Part shown: positions 26,608-34,766 of the stretch, piece after piece
Layout of the letters: each line of letters begins with the position of its first letter
How positions within the stretch are numbered: the first letter of the stretch is position 1
DNA from: Chloroflexota bacterium
Lineage (GTDB): Bacteria > Chloroflexota > Ktedonobacteria > Ktedonobacterales > Ktedonobacteraceae
NCBI GenBank assembly: GCA_005881495.1
Contig: VBHI01000060.1
Location: 1 to 36,388, forward strand
Direction: 5' to 3'
Length of the DNA: 36,388 nucleotides
Notes under the pieces: generated by a model
What the model was told of the DNA's origin: nothing
The model's input: only the letters and a program-made list of their open reading frames with translations
Database searches by the model: none
Position numbers and translations under genes: made by a program

Positions 26608-27753
26608 CTATTCAACCTGCTTCCTACTTTTGCGATTTTCTGAATCTGAACAAACCCGGCGCAGTTCCTCCACATAAGGAGGATGGATAATACCCCCATC
26701 GGTAATTATGGCAGTGATATAGTCATGAGGGGTAACATCGAAAGCGGGATTGGCGGCCAGTATGCCAGGCGGGGCAATGGACGTTCCACCCACACTCGTC
26801 ACTTCTGAGGGGTCGCGTTGTTCTATAGGAATGTGGTTTCCAGATGGTATGTTGAGGTCAATGGTTGATAATGGGGCAGCAACGTAGAACGGGATAGAAT
26901 GGGCCTGTGCCAGCACAGCAATGCCGTATGTGCCGATCTTGTTCGCCACATCTCCGTTAGCAGCAATGCGATCCGCTCCGACGAAAACAGCCTTAATGTC
27001 GCCACAATGCATAAAATGCCCCACCATATTGTCAGTGATCAAGGTCAGTGGGATTCCCTCCTGTTGAAGCTCCCAGGCGGTCAAACGGGCTCCTTGAAGG
27101 ACTGGGCGGGTCTCATCGACAAAAACATGAATATGCTTCCCGGCTTTATGTGCCACATACATAGGAGCCAGGGCGGTTCCCCAGCCAGCAGTAGCCAGGG
27201 CGCCAGCATTGCAATGCGTCAGGAGCGTATCACCATCTGCAATCAGTTCCGCCCCGTAGATGCCCATTGACATACAGGCATCAAAATCCTCGTCAGCAAT
27301 TAACTGGGCCTCATTGCACAAAAGCTGCGCGAGGTCATGCGGCGAACAATGATCGTTGATCGCCTGCTCGGCACACAACTGCATACGGTCTATGGCCCAG
27401 GAGAGATTGACCGCGGTAGGACGAGTCTGAGCAAGCAATTTACCAGCGAAGCGCAGGTGTTGTTGTATCGCACTAAGCGTCAGTGCTTCATTCTGCTCCC
27501 TGAGCAAACTGCGAAGCGAGAGTGCCATACCAAAAGCGGCGGTGACACCTATTGCAGGCGCACCGCGTACTCTCAAGGATTTGATAGCTTCCGCGACTTC
27601 TTGTTCTTGCGTTAGCCTGAGATAGACAACTTTTTGGGGAAGAAGTGACTGGTCCAGCAGGCGGACAGCCGCCCCAGATGCGTCCTCCTCCCACCAGACA
27701 GTGCGCACGCCTTGTGTTTGCTTTCTATCGGGCACGTTCCAGACGTCTTCCAT
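26608..27753 (-). CDS. mtnA: S-methyl-5-thioribose-1-phosphate isomerase
   Basis: MtnA converts methylthioribose-1-phosphate to methylthioribulose-1-phosphate in methionine salvage. The RVRGAPAIGV motif (61-70), the catalytic Cys181 in THCNAGALATAGWGTAL, and Asp261 in GADRIAANGDVANKIGT are all present, and 381 residues is slightly above the usual 345-370. Downstream enzymes of the classical pathway (MtnB, MtnK, MtnW) are not in the window, so the pathway may be the DHAP-shunt form or encoded elsewhere. ATG 27753 has no clear ribosome-binding site. It is the first gene of the minus-strand SAM-cycle run and has a promoter with a palindromic operator-like site upstream. Confidence 0.94.
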   Translation of the reverse strand: MEDVWNVPDRKQTQGVRTVWWEEDASGAAVRLLDQSLLPQKVVYLRLTQEQEVAEAIKSLRVRGAPAIGVTAAFGMALSLRSLLREQNEALTLSAIQQHLRFAGKLLAQTRPTAVNLSWAIDRMQLCAEQAINDHCSPHDLAQLLCNEAQLIADEDFDACMSMGIYGAELIADGDTLLTHCNAGALATAGWGTALAPMYVAHKAGKHIHVFVDETRPVLQGARLTAWELQQEGIPLTLITDNMVGHFMHCGDIKAVFVGADRIAANGDVANKIGTYGIAVLAQAHSIPFYVAAPLSTIDLNIPSGNHIPIEQRDPSEVTSVGGTSIAPPGILAANPAFDVTPHDYITAIITDGGIIHPPYVEELRRVCSDSENRKSRKQVE

Positions 27754-27787
27754 TATCGGGAGTCCAAGTGAATCAAAGGCTCATGGG

Positions 27788-27819
27788 TGTATGGTACCAT
27801 ACATGAGAGTTGTGGGCAA
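27788..27819 (-). promoter_or_regulatory. mtnA promoter overlapping a 16-bp perfect palindrome
   Basis: On the minus strand TTGCCC (27819-27814), a 17-base spacer and TACCAT (27796-27791). The palindrome TGTATGGTACCATACA (27788-27803) covers the -10 box completely. A dimeric repressor bound there would block RNA polymerase. The transcript would have a leader of about 30 bases. Confidence 0.55.
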
Positions 27820-27986
27820 CTTGATGGGACTTTGCTTTTTCAAGAAGGATTCCTGCTCCCTTGCCCAATAGTACTAACCAGAAGGCCAGTCAATTCAAGG
27901 CTCAAATAAAAATATGCTACCATGTACTCAACGTACCGGGCGAATAGAGGTCAACGGAATATTCGCCATGTTACTGAAAGCGTTGG

Positions 27987-28099
27987 TTGTCCGTTCCACT
28001 ACACAGAAGGATGTAAGCCTTTCCAGCACCGCAGGAACAGTCCCAGGTAGGCCTGCGCGAAACGGAGATGAGCTGCTATCACTTGTATGGAACGGACAA
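27987..28099. repeat. 12-bp inverted repeat spaced by 89 bases upstream of the ECF sigma gene
   Basis: TTGTCCGTTCCA (27987-27998) is the exact reverse complement of TGGAACGGACAA (28088-28099). Both lie in the 381-base divergent gap between mtnA and the sigma gene, which otherwise holds the mtnA promoter and no visible coding sequence. The arms could close a large RNA stem in the sigma-factor leader, or be a pair of oppositely oriented protein-binding sites. Confidence 0.6.
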
Positions 28100-28134
28100 G
28101 ATGATAGCTGTAGCCATCGAAGGGATTGTAGCGC

Positions 28135-28668
28135 ATGGCCAGGGTGGAAACCAAGGAAAGTACTTGGTCCTTTGACCAGATTTACGAGGAATATAAGACA
28201 CCTATCTACAACTATGTATATCACCTGGTGGGGGATCGCGAACAGGCTGACGACCTGACCCAAGATACCTTTCTGAAGGCATTTCGGGCGTTACCTAAAA
28301 TGGATGCGAGCTTGAAGTTGTCGGCCTGGCTCTATCGAATTGCGACGAATACAGCGTATGATGCGCTTCGTCGCAGGAAATTGATCTCCTGGCTACCGTG
28401 GCAGGACCTTGACCACGAGCCAGCAGATGTTGAAAGCGCGGACCCACAAGAAATATATGGAACGACGGAACTGGTACGTGCGGCGCTTCGACGCATGCCA
28501 CAACAATACCGGGCAGCTCTGCTGCTTTATACCCAGGAAGGGTTCTCTTACAGCGAGATTGCCAAGACGTTAAATATTGCGGAGAGCGGTGTCAAAATGT
28601 ATTTATCACGTGCGCGACAATCTTTTCGCGAGCATTATCGGTCCTTGGAGCAAGGAGGCACAAAATGA
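28135..28668 (+). CDS. ECF-type RNA polymerase sigma factor
   Basis: This 177-residue sigma factor has region 2 at about residues 13-82 (FDQIYEEYKTPIYNYV, DREQADDLTQDTFLKAF, SAWLYRIATNTAYDALRRRK). Region 4 is at about 110-168 (LRRMPQQYRAALLLYTQEG, YSEIAKTLNIAESGVKMYLSRAR), the helix-turn-helix that reads the -35. The stop overlaps the anti-sigma ATG (ATGA), so the two are translationally coupled. It directs RNA polymerase to a regulon released when the anti-sigma factor senses its signal. It is clearly paralogous to the broken sigma gene near 18.3 kb. ATG 28135 follows AGGGA by about 9 bases. Confidence 0.94.
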   Translation: MARVETKESTWSFDQIYEEYKTPIYNYVYHLVGDREQADDLTQDTFLKAFRALPKMDASLKLSAWLYRIATNTAYDALRRRKLISWLPWQDLDHEPADVESADPQEIYGTTELVRAALRRMPQQYRAALLLYTQEGFSYSEIAKTLNIAESGVKMYLSRARQSFREHYRSLEQGGTK

Positions 28669-30584
28669 ACTGCGAGCAAGTCGAGGAGCTTTTAAGTGCT
28701 TACCTTGATGACTCGCTCGCCTGGGGGGAAACAGCAGAGGCTGCATCAGAACTTGAATCACAAATCGCTGCACACCTACAGGATTGTATCCATTGCAGTA
28801 CAGTTCTCGCCGATTACCGCCGTTTTGATGCGCTCCTTGAGCAAATGCCACGTGTCGAACCAGGTCCGGCTCTACGCGAAAGAATCTTTTCTTCGCCTGA
28901 GTACCTTGAGCTCACGGGTACACACGATGGTACCAGAGTGGATAAAGATCTCGACCTTACAGTCCCCTATAACACTGCGCGACGGGATACGCCAAGTCGT
29001 CCACAATTGGTAGCTTTACCTGGTGGGCGTCGCGCCACAGCCGATTCATCCTCAACTTCCACGACTCAAACATTGCCATCTGAACAGCCAGGAATGCAAA
29101 AGCGCCACAAACGATGGGGATTACGCGCCATGCAGGTTGCCATCGCTGCTACACTTTTGCTGACGCTTGGAGTAGGTAGTTTGATTGGCTGGAACCTCTG
29201 GTTGCAAAATACTACTCACCCGGTCAGTAGCAATAGCGCAATTACACCTCCTGCAGCACCTGCTTCCGGTGGCCCTCTACCCGCAGGTATCTATTTTGTA
29301 TTCTTACGGGATGGCTCACTGTGGAGTGCGCCTGCTGACGGCACCACAAAAGCTAAAGAGTTGACACCTCAACAGGTTACAGTAGCAGAAGACTGGGTTG
29401 TCAGTCCACCTTTACCAGGGCGATCCGCAGGTGACATGCTGGCCTATATCGACCTGCAGCACGCATTTGTGCATACGATTCGCAGCGATGGGCAAAGCGA
29501 CACTGCTATCCGCCAACCGCTGCTGAAAGCAGGAATATCCCCTTCATCGGTTTGGGATACAAGTACGGGTGAAGCGATTTTGGGTAGCCTGGCATGGTCA
29601 AAGGATGGTACCATGTTAGCATTTGTAGCTGATCCTACGGGTACAGGTGCAACAAGCCTCTATATACTCTCCACAGAGACGGGTACTGTACAGATAGTGC
29701 CGCTCCCTATCAAGGGAAGTGTTACTCATCCCGTCTGGTCTCCCGATGGCATACGTATTGCATTTGAATTAAGCCATAATGGGGTAACGAGCATCCTGGA
29801 CTATAATAGTCAGAATCACGGATTATTAGTGATTACAGATAATGTCACTGTCCAGGGCAGGCCAAATGATACAATGCTTAGCCTTGGCTGGTCGCCGAGT
29901 ACAGATACTCCTGCGATCACCTGGAGTGTAGGGACAATCGGACATGTCCATAGCATCTGGTTGCGCCGCGTAGGAAATGGGGGCAGTGCATTTCCGCAAG
30001 AGATTATACAGGGGGATTACGTACAAGCGATTTACAGCCAGGCTGGTGGACACGGTGGTGTAGGAAGCTGGCTACTGGTGACAACATTTCTGGGGCAGGC
30101 GGCCAACCTGTGGTGTATCGATCTCATTCCCGGGGCGATACCTACTATTTTAACCAGGGATAAGCAGGTTAATTTTGCCCAATGGTCGCCGGATGGCACG
30201 CACATCGACTACCTTGATACTATCTCATCTGGTATAGGAGCACTGCATATAGTAAATGTGACCACGATGGTTGACATGTTCGTTGCTGGAGGAGTAACCA
30301 GTGAGCCAACTCCGGCATGGTCAAAGGATGGTCAGCAATTGGTCTACAGCACAGGCAAACAGTCCGTCAGGGTTGATATACAGGGCAGTTTGAAATTGCA
30401 CCCTCTCACATTACGTGGACTTGCCTCTACATTTAGCTGGTCTGTTTCTTCACCGCACCGGCTCATTGTAGCGTTAAATGATGTACAGACAGGAATCTAC
30501 CTGGTAGATACACAGCATAATACGGCGCTCCAGGTGGATCAAGAAGCCATCAATGGCCCTATTATATGGACCGAGATTCCCTAA
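28665..30584 (+). CDS. membrane anti-sigma factor with zinc finger and WD40/TolB-like extracytoplasmic propeller
   Basis: ATG 28665 overlaps the sigma stop and follows AAGGAGG. The N-terminal anti-sigma zinc motif is His37-x3-Cys41-x2-Cys44 (HLQDCIHC). A single membrane helix lies at about 155-178 (VAIAATLLLTLGVGSLIGW). The outer domain of about 460 residues contains repeated TolB-type blades: WSKDGTMLAFVAD, WSPDGIRIAFEL, WSPDGTHIDYLDT and WSKDGQQLVYST. This is a beta-propeller that could sense an envelope ligand or polymer. At 639 residues it is far longer than ordinary anti-sigma factors. The layout matches the anti-sigma protein at 18.8-20.7 kb. Confidence 0.88.
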   Translation: MNCEQVEELLSAYLDDSLAWGETAEAASELESQIAAHLQDCIHCSTVLADYRRFDALLEQMPRVEPGPALRERIFSSPEYLELTGTHDGTRVDKDLDLTVPYNTARRDTPSRPQLVALPGGRRATADSSSTSTTQTLPSEQPGMQKRHKRWGLRAMQVAIAATLLLTLGVGSLIGWNLWLQNTTHPVSSNSAITPPAAPASGGPLPAGIYFVFLRDGSLWSAPADGTTKAKELTPQQVTVAEDWVVSPPLPGRSAGDMLAYIDLQHAFVHTIRSDGQSDTAIRQPLLKAGISPSSVWDTSTGEAILGSLAWSKDGTMLAFVADPTGTGATSLYILSTETGTVQIVPLPIKGSVTHPVWSPDGIRIAFELSHNGVTSILDYNSQNHGLLVITDNVTVQGRPNDTMLSLGWSPSTDTPAITWSVGTIGHVHSIWLRRVGNGGSAFPQEIIQGDYVQAIYSQAGGHGGVGSWLLVTTFLGQAANLWCIDLIPGAIPTILTRDKQVNFAQWSPDGTHIDYLDTISSGIGALHIVNVTTMVDMFVAGGVTSEPTPAWSKDGQQLVYSTGKQSVRVDIQGSLKLHPLTLRGLASTFSWSVSSPHRLIVALNDVQTGIYLVDTQHNTALQVDQEAINGPIIWTEIP

Positions 30585-30629
30585 GAGTTGTCTGAGTAGA
30601 GGCTTGATTCTGCTCGTCCAAGCTCAACC

Positions 30630-30664
30630 TCAAACTGCATTACATCTAGCAGGTAGCAGTTTGA
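30630..30664. repeat. 9-bp inverted repeat in front of the acetyltransferase gene
   Basis: TCAAACTGC (30630-30638) pairs with GCAGTTTGA (30656-30664) across 17 bases. The right arm ends 3 bases before AGGAG of the next gene, so the hairpin could end the anti-sigma transcript or modulate translation of the acetyltransferase. No U-run follows. Confidence 0.45.
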
Positions 30665-30682
30665 AACAGGAGTTGTATTGCC

Positions 30683-31255
30683 GTGCTCAAAGGCGAAAAA
30701 GTTATTTTGCGCGCCATCAAACGCGAGGATTTACAACGCCAATTGATCTTTAATAACGATTTAGAAATCGAGATTCTGGGTGGGGGTGACCCACCTGAAC
30801 CGCAGTCCATAGAACGCCTGGAGGCAGAGTTTGACGAAAATACACGCAAGGGCGGACGCGATGGTACGAATTTTGCGATAGAAGCTGATGGAATATATAT
30901 CGGGGCATGTGGTCTATTTCATCTCGACGGGATCGCTCGCACCTGTGAAATGGGAATAGGCATTGGAGACAGGGCATATTGGGGGAAGGGTTATGGGCGT
31001 GATGCCATCAGGGTATTGCTTGATTATGCATTCCGCCAGCGCAACTTGCACAAGGTCTGGTTGAGGGTCAATGGGAACAATGAACGAGCAATCCGCTCTT
31101 ATCGTGCGTGTGGGTTTGTAGAAGAGGGTCGTCTACGAAAACACGTGTGGAGCAATGGTCAATATGTGGATGATCTATACATGGGGGTTTTGCGCGAAGA
31201 ATGGCTCCTACTCATTCAGGTTAGCAAAGAGAAAAAAGAGGGAAAAGTTTCGTAA
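30683..31255 (+). CDS. GNAT family N-acetyltransferase (RimJ/RimL-like)
   Basis: The 190-residue protein has the GNAT fold sequence order. ILRAIKREDL begins it, then IGACGLFHLDG as beta strands, the acetyl-CoA pyrophosphate loop YWGKGYGRDAI, and NERAIRSYRACGFVEEGRLR in motif B. The layout resembles RimJ/RimL-type enzymes that acetylate protein N-termini, but also small-molecule acetyltransferases such as those on polyamines or antibiotics. The start GTG 30683 has AGGAG 9-10 bases upstream. It follows the anti-sigma gene in the same direction after 98 bases and may belong to the same transcript. Confidence 0.88.
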   Translation: MLKGEKVILRAIKREDLQRQLIFNNDLEIEILGGGDPPEPQSIERLEAEFDENTRKGGRDGTNFAIEADGIYIGACGLFHLDGIARTCEMGIGIGDRAYWGKGYGRDAIRVLLDYAFRQRNLHKVWLRVNGNNERAIRSYRACGFVEEGRLRKHVWSNGQYVDDLYMGVLREEWLLLIQVSKEKKEGKVS

Positions 31256-31329
31256 AATGAGCAAAAATCTCAATTAACTCACAATTTTTCAGATATTTGG
31301 CGATCGGGGATAATTGCTCCTGAATATGA

Positions 31330-31358
31330 TATCAATGTGCTCAGTTATACGTTATAAT
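31330..31358 (+). promoter_or_regulatory. candidate promoter of the histidine-kinase operon
   Basis: A perfect TATAAT (31353-31358) with a weak -35, TATCAA (31330-31335), at 17-base spacing. The short palindrome TTATACGTTATAA overlaps it. Transcription would start near 31365, leaving a leader of about 210 bases before the kinase ATG. Confidence 0.4.
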
Positions 31359-31383
31359 ACATAGGCCTAGGACGGAAGGCGGG

Positions 31384-31485
31384 ATGTCCGTGAGCAAGCA
31401 GATCCACCTCGACGAGCAGCTTGTAACGTTCATCTGGATTTACGTGCAACCTTTTCCCCATGGGGTTTGCACGCGCACCTCTTAG
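31384..31485 (+). CDS. possible 33-residue leader ORF
   Basis: ATG 31384 has GGAAGG about 6 bases upstream and opens a 33-codon frame (MSVSKQIHLDEQLVTFIWIY... to TAG 31483-31485) inside the kinase leader. It has no recognised motif. It may be a leader peptide or a chance frame. Confidence 0.15.
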   Translation: MSVSKQIHLDEQLVTFIWIYVQPFPHGVCTRTS

Positions 31486-31553
31486 AGTCTCACGTTGCTT
31501 TTGGCATTCGTGCGGTAGGGGTAGGACGAGCTGGCACCCCGTCCTACCCTTAC
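31443..31553 (+). promoter_or_regulatory. two hairpins in the histidine-kinase leader
   Basis: Hairpin 1 pairs CGTGCAACC (31443-31451) with GGTTTGCACG (31464-31473) with one bulge. Hairpin 2 pairs GTAGGGGTAGGACG (31515-31528) with CGTCCTACCCTTAC (31540-31553), 14 pairs with one wobble, around an 11-base loop, followed by TTTT. The second is terminator-like and lies 24 bases before the kinase ATG. The remaining bases 31256-31329 show nothing definite. Confidence 0.5.
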
Positions 31554-31577
31554 TTTTACATTGCGAGAAAGGTTCGC

Positions 31578-34151
31578 ATGAGATTCAAAGTGCGGTCATT
31601 GGGGGGAAAACTCATACTTGTTGTGGCGCTAACGCTCTTGCTGTGCCTGATTATTTTTTCAGCCTCATCTTTGGGAGCACTGAAATATCTATCGGAGCGA
31701 AAAGCAAGAAGTGACGCTGCGATACACCTCATAATGCTCAAAGACGCGTATCAATCAGCATCTGTTACACTGATGCAAGATTTATATCAGGTAGCACAGA
31801 ATAGCGATGTGTCTTCTTCGTTATCCCATCATATAACAGAGCACACTCGACAACATATGGAAAATGTGCTTGCCTATGTTCCCACGCAATATCATATATT
31901 CCTCGCTGCACTTGATATTCTTGACAAGAATCGCCAGTTAGTTGCCCAACTTTCAGATAAACACTATACGATCGATAACAATGCGCCTGCAGCAGTAGAT
32001 TTGGTAAAGCTGGCGCTGCAAGGACATGCTACCTCAACGTTACAACAGGTTCCATCAACTTCCGGGTCGTATGAATGGATGCTCCATATCGCGGTGCCAA
32101 TCGTGGATCAAAACAACACGCCGAAGGGTGTGCTTATTGCGGCACAAGCCATTGATGATGATTTCGCGCTGAGCCTGGTACAACAGACAGGGTTCAACGT
32201 GGTTTTATGCCAGGGAAAACGTGTACTTGGATCAACATTGAGAGGGTTTCACCTCGATCATTTGATATCGGTAAGCGCTCTCTGTAGCACTGATGAAGTC
32301 AATTTTATAGATGGACCACAACGCTATCTGATTTTTGCAAAAACTGCCAGAGCAATAAATCAATTGAAGTCTTCGCCTTCCCTGGCGATCGTAGATGTCG
32401 AACCTCTGTACGGCGTGAACACTTATATAGAGCGTTATGTGATGATTCTTCTGGCAATTGGCATATTTGTGATTGCATTTGGCATAACAGCCTCTGCATT
32501 CATTACGCTTATATTTTTCATCCGACCTCTACGGCGCATTCAAGCGGGTGTGAGATCTCTGGTGGCAGATAGCGGCAATGCAAGCATAGGGAGACAGCCG
32601 TCGACTAGTGATGAGTTGAGTATGCTAGCGCACTCATTTAATCTACTCTCGCAGTCACTCTCTGTCCAGGAGAGCGAAAGTCAACTGATGACAAAACAGA
32701 TGAGAGATTTGCTGATAATGAGCGATGCTTTCATCTCGACTCTTAACCTGGAGCACCTGCTGGGCGAAATCGTGTCCCGCCTGGGTTGGATTACGCAGGT
32801 GAAAAATGTGTCCCTGCTGCTTTATGGACGTGAGATGCTAGAACCCTGGGCGGTAGCACACTGGTCATCGGATCATGCATCAAATCAGAATATTGCCAGT
32901 ACAACCAATACCCAACCCTTCAGACAGCAGGGAGCGGTAACTGTACATGCTGACCCAGTCAGCGATATCACATTGGCAGCAACGACAAAATTAGTGGCTA
33001 TCCCCTCAGCACGGATTGGCACGTCAAGCGATAATCACAAGGCTGTTGATGCAACAAAGGTTAATCAAACGACGATTCCCTATGGAATGCGGCGGCCACG
33101 CATTCCACGCCCAGCACTGCGTGAACTGGATCAGAACCTGGCATATATCACGATGCAGAAACAAAAAATTGTCTATGGTGAAGATATTGCCAGTATCTAC
33201 CAGGAACGTGGCGAAACCTGGGCGCTTATGGCACTTGAAGCCGGGTTCCGCTCAGTAATGGCGGTTCCTCTGCTGCTACAAGAACAATCTATGGGAGTCT
33301 TTATTCTCTACGACGACAAACCACACCAGGTGACAAGTGAAGATACCTTTCTATTGAAGAATGCAGCAGTGCAAGCGGCAATTGCTATTCAAAATGCACT
33401 GCTATTCGCGGAAGTAAAGGATAAGAACGCGGCTCTTGAACGGGTTAATCATTTGAAGTCACAATTTCTAGCCACAGTTACACATGAATTACGTACTCCG
33501 TTACACAGTATTATCAGTTATGGCGCGTTAATTTTAGAGGGATTCCTGGATGGAGAGCTTACGGCTGAACAGGAAGAACATATCCAGTTCATGGTAAGAC
33601 GTGCCGAGGATCTCACGCACCTTGTAGATGACATGCTCGACCTGTCAAAGATTGAAGCAGACCGGCTTGAGGTCAAGGTTGAGCCGTTGGACCTGGAACC
33701 ATGTTTGAAAGAAGTCTTGAATAAACTCAAGCCACTAGCTAATAATAAAGGGCTAAGCCTGTCTCTTGAGATGGCTGAGCCTCAACTGATGGTGATGGCT
33801 GATAGTCATCGCATCCGTCAGATCGTCATCAACCTGGTCTCAAATGCGTTGAAGTTTACCGAAACAGGTGGGGTGACTATTCGTTGTATGCTGCTGGAAA
33901 ACTATGACATGATTCGTGTATCTGTCCATGATAGCGGTATCGGCATTTCACCAGCGGCAATGGGATATATTTTTGAAGCGTTTCGCCAGGCCGATGGCAG
34001 TACGACGAGGCGTTTCGGCGGCACAGGCCTGGGCCTGACTATTGCAAGAAAGCTCATTGAATTACAAGGTGGCGAGGTCGCTGTAGAGAGTCTACTAGGA
34101 CAAGGTTCTACTTTTTCATTTACTTTGCCTGCGGTATCCTCTCTACGTTAA
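31578..34151 (+). CDS. membrane sensor histidine kinase (HAMP-GAF-HisKA-HATPase)
   Basis: I choose ATG 31578 (MRFKVRSLGGKLILVV...) because GAAAGG precedes it and it starts directly at the first membrane helix. A longer frame from 31467 would translate the leader hairpins. The 857-residue protein has TM1 at about 11-33, an extracytoplasmic Cache-like sensor to about 285, TM2 at about 287-315, then HAMP. A GAF-like region follows at about 383-613. The HisKA phosphoacceptor is His636 in THELRTPLHSI. The N-box is INLVSNALKF, with DSGIGI and GGTGLGLTIA as nucleotide-lid motifs. It autophosphorylates and should pass phosphate to the adjacent response regulator, which is frameshifted. Confidence 0.92.
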   Translation: MRFKVRSLGGKLILVVALTLLLCLIIFSASSLGALKYLSERKARSDAAIHLIMLKDAYQSASVTLMQDLYQVAQNSDVSSSLSHHITEHTRQHMENVLAYVPTQYHIFLAALDILDKNRQLVAQLSDKHYTIDNNAPAAVDLVKLALQGHATSTLQQVPSTSGSYEWMLHIAVPIVDQNNTPKGVLIAAQAIDDDFALSLVQQTGFNVVLCQGKRVLGSTLRGFHLDHLISVSALCSTDEVNFIDGPQRYLIFAKTARAINQLKSSPSLAIVDVEPLYGVNTYIERYVMILLAIGIFVIAFGITASAFITLIFFIRPLRRIQAGVRSLVADSGNASIGRQPSTSDELSMLAHSFNLLSQSLSVQESESQLMTKQMRDLLIMSDAFISTLNLEHLLGEIVSRLGWITQVKNVSLLLYGREMLEPWAVAHWSSDHASNQNIASTTNTQPFRQQGAVTVHADPVSDITLAATTKLVAIPSARIGTSSDNHKAVDATKVNQTTIPYGMRRPRIPRPALRELDQNLAYITMQKQKIVYGEDIASIYQERGETWALMALEAGFRSVMAVPLLLQEQSMGVFILYDDKPHQVTSEDTFLLKNAAVQAAIAIQNALLFAEVKDKNAALERVNHLKSQFLATVTHELRTPLHSIISYGALILEGFLDGELTAEQEEHIQFMVRRAEDLTHLVDDMLDLSKIEADRLEVKVEPLDLEPCLKEVLNKLKPLANNKGLSLSLEMAEPQLMVMADSHRIRQIVINLVSNALKFTETGGVTIRCMLLENYDMIRVSVHDSGIGISPAAMGYIFEAFRQADGSTTRRFGGTGLGLTIARKLIELQGGEVAVESLLGQGSTFSFTLPAVSSLR

Positions 34152-34192
34152 AGCGTTGGTGTTATGGCTTTTATTGAAAAGAGTAATGGATT

Positions 34193-34608
34193 ATGAATAC
34201 ACATATCCCTGGCAAAGGCCAGCCAACCATACTGGTCGTCGAGAACGAGGTCTCAAATCGCATTCTGATAGAAAGAGTTTTATCTACCCGCGGATACTAC
34301 TGCCTTACTGCCTCGAACGGACGAGAGGCGTTAGAGATACTTGACCGTGAACGGGTCGACCTTATTCTTACCGATCTCTCTATGCCGGTCCTCGATGGCT
34401 ATCGTACGACGCAGTTGATCCGGCTCGTCCGGAACTGGCGAATGTACCAATTGTCGCTGTCACAGCTTATGCGCTGAATGACGAGAACGAGGCGGCGATG
34501 CAGATTGGCTGTAACGAATACCTGACCAAACCATTCAAACCGCGTCAACTGTTAGAGGTAGTGGATCGTTTGTTACCACAGAGGCAGGAGAAAAGAGAGA
34601 CCAGTTGA
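34193..34608 (+). pseudogene. single-domain response regulator interrupted by a frameshift
   Basis: The first frame from ATG 34193 encodes the receiver start, ILVVENEVSNR and then the phosphoacceptor strand LILTDLSMPVLDGYRTTQLIR, and would stop at 34475-34477. From 34417 the next frame continues DPARPELANVPIVAVTAYAL, GCNEYLTKPFKP (the conserved lysine) and DRLLPQ, to TGA 34606-34608. Joined, they make a normal receiver domain of about 140 residues. The break lies at a single GATCCGG (34417-34423). Loss of one copy of a direct GATCCGG repeat, 10 bases, would give exactly this shift. It follows the kinase by 41 bases. Sequencing error is possible. Confidence 0.8.
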
Positions 34609-34688
34609 AGGATCTCCCGGACTGACACAGCAAGGATAGCTATTTCTGGCAGAATTTGCTATGATAAGCCATAGCGTAGGCGATCAAT

Positions 34689-34728
34689 TTGACCGACCAA
34701 AGTAGAGATGGTCGGTCAATGTCTTTTT
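34689..34728 (+). terminator. intrinsic terminator after the response regulator
   Basis: TTGACCGACC (34689-34698) pairs perfectly with GGTCGGTCAA (34710-34719) around an 11-base loop, followed by TGTCTTTTT. It separates the two-component genes from pepA. Confidence 0.75.
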
Positions 34729-34766
34729 GATCATCAATACATAACTAGAAGATTGGAAGTGACTGT

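Noticed and set aside
31467..31577. N-terminal extension of the histidine kinase from 31467
   Set aside because: The extra 37 residues translate two strong hairpins and resemble no domain. ATG 31578 opens straight into a membrane helix and has a ribosome-binding site.
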